Assembly: GCA_035629935.1 (NCBI GenBank)
Contig: DASQLQ010000109.1
Coordinates: 1 to 10,904, forward strand
DNA length: 10,904 bases
Source: DASQLQ01 sp035629935
Lineage (GTDB): Bacteria; Actinomycetota; CADDZG01; WHSQ01
Direction: 5' to 3'
The translations under genes and the position numbers were made by a program. Below, in pieces: positions 6,984 through 10,904 of this stretch. Within the stretch, counting starts at the first letter, position 1. Every line of letters begins with the position of its first letter. The notes beneath the pieces were generated by a model, which worked only from the letters and a program-made list of their open reading frames with translations, did not search any database and was not told where the DNA came from.

Positions 6984-6995
6984 CCCTGCGAATTA
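6982..6995 (+). promoter_or_regulatory. Probable -10 element of a leaderless DUF2752 transcript
   Basis: TACCCT (6982-6987) fits TANNNT and ends seven bases before the ATG at 6995, the same geometry as at the TPR-like gene. An alternative reading is TATACC (6980-6985). There is no Shine-Dalgarno site before the ATG, so a leaderless mRNA is the simplest reading. TTCCGT at 6958-6963 could be a weak -35. Confidence 0.45.
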
Positions 6996-7360
6996 TGCGG
7001 GCCGTCGCGCTCCGTCGTGTCGACATCGGAGGCATCCACCTCCAGATATCCGCACTTCTCCTGTTGGTGGGGGCGGTCCTGCTCCCCCTTCTCCCGGGGC
7101 ACGCCGGCCTGATCTGCCCGCTTCGCACGATGACGGGCATCCCCTGCCCTCTATGTGGGATGACGACGAGTGTCGTGGCGACCAGCCGGGGGCGATTCAG
7201 TGAGGCCCTTGCCGCCAACCCGGCCGGAGTCGTGTTCGTGATCGGCGCGGTCGCCCTGTTGATCGTGCGCCCGAAGAAGGTCCGCCTACCGGTAGCGGCA
7301 TTGATCGCTGCCGCGCTGGCCATGTGGGTGTTCCAGCTGTTCCGTTTTTCGGTCCTGTAG
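6995..7360 (+). CDS. DUF2752 family membrane protein
   Basis: Small integral membrane protein of 121 residues. The family mark is CPLRTMTGIPCPLCGMTTSV (41-60), with Cys41 and the CxxC pair Cys51/Cys54, followed by the typical A-x(n)-ANPAG segment (72-78). Three hydrophobic stretches are visible at about 16-38, 76-92 and 98-118, with a basic RPKK loop (92-95) between the last two. The DUF2752 family (PF10825) has no established role. The conserved cysteines suggest metal binding or redox chemistry at the membrane surface, but this is a guess. I chose the ATG at 6995 because the frame upstream of it runs antisense through the lipoprotein gene with low-complexity Arg-rich sequence, and because a -10 element sits at the leaderless distance. 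The RDD gene follows after 21 bases, so the two are probably one transcript. Confidence 0.88.
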   Translation: MRAVALRRVDIGGIHLQISALLLLVGAVLLPLLPGHAGLICPLRTMTGIPCPLCGMTTSVVATSRGRFSEALAANPAGVVFVIGAVALLIVRPKKVRLPVAALIAAALAMWVFQLFRFSVL

Positions 7361-7370
7361 GGGAAACGAA

Positions 7371-7375
7371 AGGAG
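7371..7375 (+). promoter_or_regulatory. Shine-Dalgarno site of the RDD gene
   Basis: AGGAG ends six bases before the ATG at 7382. It decides against the nearby ATG at 7378, which runs into a stop after three codons. Confidence 0.8.
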
Positions 7376-7381
7376 AGATGC

Positions 7382-7960
7382 ATGACTGATCCAGGAGGCA
7401 CCACTCCACCGGGAGGAGCCCCACCACCACCACCCGCGGCGCCGCCGCCGGGGGTGACCGACACCTACAACCGAAAGAAGGATTCTCAGGGACGGCCGCT
7501 GGCTGAATGGTGGAAACGAGTGGTCGCCTACATCATCGACTCCGTCGTCGTGGGGATCCCGGCTTGGATCCTGGCGGGGATCTTCAGCATCGGCGCAGAG
7601 TCAGCCATCGAGGTCGATCCCACCACCGGCCAGATCACCGGAGGAGGTGGGTTCCTCGCCGCGTACATGGGGTCGATCCTCCTGACCTGGGCTCTCGGAG
7701 TCGCTTACTACGTCTACTTCAATGGCGGCGAGAAGGGCCAGACGGTTGGAAAGATGGCGATGAAGATCGCTGTCAGAGACGAAGCTACGGGAGGACCGAT
7801 CGGCTACGGGAAGGCGGCCGTCCGCTATCTCGTGATCATCGCCCTCTCGATCCCGTGCGGGATCCCACTCCTGGTCGACTTCCTCTTCCCGCTCTGGGAC
7901 GACAAACGGCAGACGATCCACGACAAGGCCGCCAATAGTCTGGTCGTCGAGGTCGGATAA
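7382..7960 (+). CDS. RDD family membrane protein
   Basis: Integral membrane protein of 192 residues with one RDD domain (PF06271). The domain starts at AEWWKRVVAYIIDSVV (41-56), where the Arg and Asp of the family name are R46 and D53. It continues with GEKGQTVGKMAMKIAVRD (116-133) and ends with the hallmark LWDDKRQTIHDKAANSLVV (171-189). Hydrophobic segments lie at about 47-70, 91-113 and 145-170. RDD proteins are thought to have transport or envelope roles, but the substrate is usually unknown and cannot be read here. The cytoplasmic N-terminus is a Pro/Gly-rich tail with a run of five prolines (14-18) and then three more (21-23). Such a run normally needs EF-P for smooth translation. A good ribosome site precedes the ATG. 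It is the second gene after DUF2752, and a strong hairpin follows the stop. Confidence 0.92.
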   Translation: MTDPGGTTPPGGAPPPPPAAPPPGVTDTYNRKKDSQGRPLAEWWKRVVAYIIDSVVVGIPAWILAGIFSIGAESAIEVDPTTGQITGGGGFLAAYMGSILLTWALGVAYYVYFNGGEKGQTVGKMAMKIAVRDEATGGPIGYGKAAVRYLVIIALSIPCGIPLLVDFLFPLWDDKRQTIHDKAANSLVVEVG

Positions 7961-7972
7961 CTCGCTATAGAT

Positions 7973-8001
7973 GTGCCGGGGGGCAACAAGCTCCCCGGCA
8001 C
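7973..8001 (+). terminator. GC-rich hairpin after the RDD gene
   Basis: GTGCCGGGG (7973-7981) pairs perfectly with CCCCGGCAC (7993-8001). The stem can be extended inward by a G-T and a G-C pair, leaving a seven-base loop (CAACAAG). It starts 13 bases after the RDD stop. No U-tract follows, so it is either a U-less terminator, as seen in GC-rich actinobacteria, or an mRNA-stabilising hairpin. Confidence 0.65.
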
Positions 8002-8016
8002 CGGCCGAGGCCCGAA

Positions 8017-8040
8017 CGCCGAACATCTCGACGTTCGGCG
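8017..8040 (-). terminator. Hairpin after the DUF4870 gene
   Basis: CGCCGAAC (8017-8024) pairs with GTTCGGCG (8033-8040), an 8-bp stem with an 8-base loop. On the minus strand it begins four bases after the DUF4870 stop. There is no U-tract. Together with the hairpin at 7973-8001 it separates the two convergent genes. Confidence 0.55.
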
Positions 8041-8044
8041 AGTC

Positions 8045-8524
8045 TCAATTGATGAAACGGATCGTCAGCGGGTAGCGGTAGGGCTTTCCTTCGTTGGCCT
8101 GGACGGCAGCCACGATCACGATCACGAACCAGAAGATCCCGAGTGCGACCAGGAATGGGATCCCGATCAGCAAGAAGGATAAGAAACCGGTAACGAATAA
8201 GTAGATCGTTGCGCTGATCTGAAAGTTCAGGACTTCCTTGCCTTGATCGTCGACGAATGTGCTCTCATCCTTCTTCACCAACCAGATGATCAGCGGGCCG
8301 ATCAGATTTCCAAAAGCGGGGAACACGAACAGTCCGAAAGCACTCAGGTGGCACAACATCCCCCACGTTCGCTCGCTCGACGAGGGCATCACAGCCGGGA
8401 GCCCATCGCTGCCGGGGATCGGCGTTGCTGCAGGGTCGTAAGCGCCGGGTGCTTGGGCGGCTGGGGGGACGGCTTGAGGAGGGCCTTCGCCCGGAAGGGG
8501 ATCGATCGGCGTTTCTTCCGTCAT
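8045..8524 (-). CDS. DUF4870 family membrane protein
   Basis: Membrane protein of 159 residues with the DUF4870/Tic20-like domain (PF09685). Its marks are WGMLCHLSAFGLF (54-66), LIGPLIIWLVKKDESTFVDDQG (74-95) and KEVLNFQIS (96-104), then two further hydrophobic segments (about 104-122 and 123-142) and the C-terminal GKPYRYPLTIRFI (146-158). The first 45 residues are a Pro/Ala/Gly-rich tail without structure, like that of the nearby RDD protein. The family has no firm function; a link to Tic20-type channel proteins has been proposed from sequence. The ATG at 8522-8524 has AGGAG (8530-8534) at a five-base spacing. A GTG at 8546-8548 would add eight residues but has no such site. It lies downstream of the dehydrogenase gene, after a hairpin, and faces the RDD gene. 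Confidence 0.9.
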   Translation of the reverse strand: MTEETPIDPLPGEGPPQAVPPAAQAPGAYDPAATPIPGSDGLPAVMPSSSERTWGMLCHLSAFGLFVFPAFGNLIGPLIIWLVKKDESTFVDDQGKEVLNFQISATIYLFVTGFLSFLLIGIPFLVALGIFWFVIVIVAAVQANEGKPYRYPLTIRFIN

Positions 8525-8529
8525 CGCTT

Positions 8530-8534
8530 CTCCT
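8530..8534 (-). promoter_or_regulatory. Shine-Dalgarno site of the DUF4870 gene
   Basis: Reads AGGAG on the minus strand, five bases before the ATG at 8522-8524. It decides this start over the upstream in-frame GTG at 8546-8548. Confidence 0.75.
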
Positions 8535-8557
8535 AACGCGCTAGACACTTACCCGAG

Positions 8558-8580
8558 CGTCGAACGGCTGGCGTTCGACG
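8558..8580 (-). terminator. Hairpin after the dehydrogenase gene
   Basis: CGTCGAACG (8558-8566) pairs perfectly with CGTTCGACG (8572-8580), a 9-bp stem with a five-base loop. It starts eight bases after the dehydrogenase stop on the minus strand. No U-tract follows. It may end, or only reduce, transcription into the DUF4870 gene, which starts 33 bases further on. Confidence 0.6.
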
Positions 8581-8588
8581 GGACTACA

Positions 8589-9533
8589 TCAGTATCCCAG
8601 GGATACGTCGACCAGGCCTTCCAACTCTTCCCCTCTTCCGAAATGTGCAACATTCCGACGCACCATCTCGGTCAGTTCCGGGATGGCCATGTCTGCGGTG
8701 TTCGCCACGTGCGGGGTGATGATGACGTTGTCGAAGCCCCATAAGGGATGACCGTCCGGCAGGGGTTCCGGATCGGTGACGTCGAGACCCGCTCCCCCGA
8801 TCTTGCCTTCTTCGAGCCCAGACACGAGGGCGTCGGTATCGATCAATCCGCCGCGGCCCACGTTGATCAACCATGCCGAAGGCCGCATCGCGTCGAGCTC
8901 CTTCGAGCCGATCATGCCTCGGGTCTCGGCCGTCAAAGCGGGTGCGAGCACCACGAAGTCGGCCTCGCCCAGGAGATCGATCAGTTCGTCCATCTTCCCG
9001 GTGCGATCGGCGAGATCCATCGGCTTGCCGGAACGGTTGATCGCAAGGATGCGGGTACCGAACGGCTGCAGCATCTCGGCGAGCGACGTGCCGATGCCAC
9101 CCGTCCCAACGATCAGGACGGTCAGGCCGTTCAACCTTCGTTCGGGTTGTCCCAGTTGGGCGTACGTGGCGCGCCACGAGGTTGCCTTGACGTGTTCGTT
9201 CAAGCACCGGGCCGCCGCGAGCATCAGCGCGATCGCGTGTTCGGCGCAGGCCGGCCCGTACACGCCCTTAGTGCACGTCCACGTCCGGTCGGGATCTAGA
9301 ACGCCGGCGTCGAAGAAAGATTCGATCCCCGCGAACGGCAGCTGGATCCAGCGAGCCGAGGTCGCAGTGAGTAGATCCTTCAAGCCGTCCGGATCGAGGG
9401 GGTTGATCCACACTAGAGCGTCCGCCTCGGCTGGTTCCACGACGGAACCACCGGCGGCTTCGATCGCTTCCTGCATCTGCGGGAGCACGATCGGCGCAAT
9501 CGCGACCTTCGGTCCTCCACCTGCCGCGCTCAC
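8589..9533 (-). CDS. D-isomer-specific 2-hydroxyacid dehydrogenase
   Basis: NAD(P)-dependent cytoplasmic oxidoreductase of 314 residues that should interconvert a D-2-hydroxyacid and the 2-keto acid. The substrate cannot be told from the sequence. The nucleotide-binding motif is VGTGGIG (142-148). The catalytic triad aligns as R227 (NVGRGGLID), E256 (DPEPLP) and H275 (TPHVAN). The substrate loop reads LPFAGIESF (65-73), and the inter-domain helix is GPACAEHAIALMLAAAR (93-109). I chose the GTG at 9531-9533 because it overlaps the stop of the small zinc-ribbon gene (GTGA) and has CGGAG at eight bases (9542-9546). A longer reading from a GTG at 9582-9584 would add 17 residues with no domain match and would overlap most of the zinc-ribbon gene. 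It is the third gene after clpB on this strand. Confidence 0.93.
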   Translation of the reverse strand: MSAAGGGPKVAIAPIVLPQMQEAIEAAGGSVVEPAEADALVWINPLDPDGLKDLLTATSARWIQLPFAGIESFFDAGVLDPDRTWTCTKGVYGPACAEHAIALMLAAARCLNEHVKATSWRATYAQLGQPERRLNGLTVLIVGTGGIGTSLAEMLQPFGTRILAINRSGKPMDLADRTGKMDELIDLLGEADFVVLAPALTAETRGMIGSKELDAMRPSAWLINVGRGGLIDTDALVSGLEEGKIGGAGLDVTDPEPLPDGHPLWGFDNVIITPHVANTADMAIPELTEMVRRNVAHFGRGEELEGLVDVSLGY

Positions 9534-9664
9534 AAGAGTGGCTCCGTTGCGAGATGAACATCGGTTCCCGCGCATGACGGACACCTGTGCTCATCTCCAC
9601 TGTGTAGAGGGAACGTGTTCCCGCAGGTAGAACAGCTCAGAACGATGAGATCCTCGGCGCTCAT
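9530..9664 (-). CDS. Zinc-ribbon mini-protein (44 residues)
   Basis: A short gene that length cut-offs would miss. It encodes 44 residues beginning MSAEDLIVLSCSTCGNTF and ending in LATEPLL. Two zinc knuckles, CSTC (11-14) and CPSC (28-31), are spaced CxxC-x13-CxxC, as in rubredoxin-like and zinc-ribbon domains, so one structural Zn is expected. The ATG at 9662-9664 is nine bases after the clpB stop. The TGA at 9530-9532 overlaps the GTG of the dehydrogenase. These junctions are what an operon gene should show. The ribosome site is weak (GGGCCG), so it may rely on ribosomes finishing clpB. Zinc ribbons of this size often bind nucleic acid or a protein partner; the role here is unknown. The alternative is a chance frame, but four well-placed cysteines plus both junctions argue against it. 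Confidence 0.75.
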   Translation of the reverse strand: MSAEDLIVLSCSTCGNTFPLHSGDEHRCPSCAGTDVHLATEPLL

Positions 9665-9673
9665 CGGCCCATG

Positions 9674-10904
9674 CTAGCGAGCGTGCCTGAACACGAGTCC
9701 ATCACCTTCGAGAGCGACCTCGATCGTGTCGCCATCCCGGAAGGTTCCGTCGAGCAGCTTGAGCGCAAGGCTGTTCTCGATCTCGCGTTGGATCAATCGC
9801 TTGAGGGGTCTGGCGCCGTAGGAGGGGTCATAACCCTTCTGGGACAGATACCTCTTAGCGTCCTCACTCATCTCGAGGGCGATGTCACGGTCCGTGAGGC
9901 GATCGACGAGATGCTCGAGCTGGATGCCAACGATCTGCCCGATGTGCTCCTCGCTGAGTCGATGGAACACCACGATCTCGTCCACACGGTTGAGGAACTC
10001 CGGCTTGAAGTGATCTCTCACTGTAGCCAGAACCTTCTCTTCGACCGTTTCCTGGGAGGCGCTCGTGTCGAGGATGAACTGCGATCCGATGTTGGACGTC
10101 ATGATCACGATCGCGTTCTTGAAGTCCACCGTTCGACCCTGGCTATCCGTCAAGCGCCCGTCTTCGAGTATCTGAAGCAGAACATTGAACACATCGGGGT
10201 GCGCCTTCTCGATCTCGTCGAGCAGCACGACCGAATATGGACGTCTACGGACCGCTTCGGTCAACTGACCACCTTCGTCGTAACCGACGTAGCCCGGCGG
10301 TGCCCCGACCAGGCGAGACACGGAGTGCTTCTCCATGTACTCGCTCATATCGAGGCGGATCATCGCCTTCTCGTCGTCGAAGAGGAACTCGGCCAATGCC
10401 CTGGCGAGCTCGGTCTTACCGACACCGGTTGGTCCGAGGAATATGAACGAACCGATCGGACGATTCGGATCCCCCAGCCCGGAGCGGGCCCGGCGGATCG
10501 CGTTCGACACGGCTTCGACCGCCTCGTCCTGGCCAACGAGGCGATGGTGCAAGCCTTCCTCCATGTGGATGAGCTTCTCGACCTCGCCTTCCATCAACTT
10601 GGACACGGGTACACCGGTCCAGCGCGAGACGACTTCGGCGATGTCCTCCTCGTCGACCTCCTCTTTGAGGAACTTCCGTTCGCTCTGGAGGTCCATCAAG
10701 CGCGCATTTGACTCTTCGATCTGCTTCTCGATCTCGGTAAGCCGGCCGTAACGAAGCTCGGCAGCCTTGCCTAGGTCTCCGTCGCGCTCGGCGCGCTCGG
10801 CCTCGCCTTTGACCTGCTCCATCTCGGCCTTCAGCGTCCGGATCTCGTCGATGGCTTTCTTCTCTTGCTCCCAATGGGCCTTCATCCCGTCCATCTGTTC
10901 GTGG
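9674..10904 (-). CDS. clpB: ATP-dependent chaperone ClpB (C-terminal part)
   Basis: Partial: about 409 C-terminal residues are visible and the gene continues beyond the right edge. ClpB is a hexameric AAA+ disaggregase that works with DnaK to recover aggregated proteins in the cytoplasm. Visible from the N-side (numbered from the Met at 10892-10894): the end of the coiled-coil middle domain (about 1-80, with GDLGKAAELRYGRL at 39-52), then the second ATPase domain. This has Walker A GPTGVGKT (154-161), the pore loop GYVGY (201-205), Walker B VVLLDEIEKAH (222-232), sensor 1 IVIMTSN (262-268) and sensor 2 GARPLKR (360-366). The middle domain identifies ClpB rather than ClpA or ClpC. The Met at 10892 is internal, since coding continues upstream as HEQ. 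The stop TAG is nine bases before the zinc-ribbon gene. Confidence 0.97.
   Translation of the reverse strand, partial: HEQMDGMKAHWEQEKKAIDEIRTLKAEMEQVKGEAERAERDGDLGKAAELRYGRLTEIEKQIEESNARLMDLQSERKFLKEEVDEEDIAEVVSRWTGVPVSKLMEGEVEKLIHMEEGLHHRLVGQDEAVEAVSNAIRRARSGLGDPNRPIGSFIFLGPTGVGKTELARALAEFLFDDEKAMIRLDMSEYMEKHSVSRLVGAPPGYVGYDEGGQLTEAVRRRPYSVVLLDEIEKAHPDVFNVLLQILEDGRLTDSQGRTVDFKNAIVIMTSNIGSQFILDTSASQETVEEKVLATVRDHFKPEFLNRVDEIVVFHRLSEEHIGQIVGIQLEHLVDRLTDRDIALEMSEDAKRYLSQKGYDPSYGARPLKRLIQREIENSLALKLLDGTFRDGDTIEVALEGDGLVFRHAR

Noticed and set aside
6827..6994. An N-terminal extension of the DUF2752 protein from an ATG at 6827.
   Set aside because: That stretch is antisense to the lipoprotein gene and encodes Arg-rich sequence outside the DUF2752 domain. 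The ATG at 6995 with its -10 element fits better.
9268..9600. A possible frameshift at the 5' end of the dehydrogenase gene, suggested by a second open frame there.
   Set aside because: The zinc-ribbon gene ending in a GTGA overlap explains the region, and the dehydrogenase is complete from the GTG at 9533.
9671..10711. A 346-codon open frame on the plus strand opposite clpB.
   Set aside because: It is the mirror of a GC-rich, strongly conserved ClpB coding region. Its product has no domain I recognise, and the ClpB frame has all AAA+ motifs.
1..10904. tRNA, CRISPR, insertion sequence, toxin-antitoxin or phage-defence genes.
   Set aside because: I looked for repeats, transposase motifs, tRNA-like folds and known defence domains in the gaps and genes and saw none; the gaps are too short to hide much.

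Overview
The window is a compact, GC-rich stretch of bacterial chromosome that looks actinobacterial, most likely from an uncultured or deep-branching Actinomycetota lineage (inferred, not searched). The reasons are the actinobacterial-style ThrS with a degraded TGS domain, a class I (PF00274) aldolase, the DUF2752, RDD and DUF4870 small membrane proteins, GTG starts, two start codons placed as for leaderless mRNAs, and GC-rich hairpins without U-tracts. I see no tRNA, rRNA, CRISPR array, insertion sequence, phage gene or origin. Intergenic gaps are all under 100 bases.

Layout. (1) Positions 1-4210, minus strand: a tightly packed operon, read right to left, of class I fructose-bisphosphate aldolase, an exported zinc metallopeptidase of the peptidase MA type, and threonyl-tRNA synthetase. 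Each junction is a 4-base stop/start overlap (CTGA, then ATGA). The peptidase appears to use a rare CTG start, which restores a complete signal peptide. (2) Positions 4264-5705, plus strand: a two-gene unit of a small TPR-like protein (GTG, probably leaderless) and a MidA/NDUFAF7-type methyltransferase, joined by ATGA and divergent from the aldolase operon. (3) Positions 5706-6944, minus strand: a lipoprotein with an HELTH zinc-site motif and an unrecognised exported four-cysteine protein. The latter ends exactly against the methyltransferase stop codon. (4) Positions 6995-7960, plus strand: a DUF2752 membrane protein and an RDD-family membrane protein. (5) Positions 8045-10904, minus strand: clpB (its 5' part lies beyond the window), a 44-residue zinc-ribbon gene with CxxC-x13-CxxC, a D-2-hydroxyacid dehydrogenase whose GTG start overlaps the zinc-ribbon stop, and a DUF4870 membrane protein after a hairpin.

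How the genes fit together. Most are housekeeping: tRNA charging, glycolysis or gluconeogenesis, protein disaggregation and methylation. They alternate with envelope proteins that have no assigned role. I do not see a recognisable new defence or mobile system. The points most worth a second look are the tiny zinc-ribbon gene, the CTG-started secreted peptidase, the unexplained lipoprotein/exported-protein pair, and two divergent promoters whose opposed -10 elements overlap.
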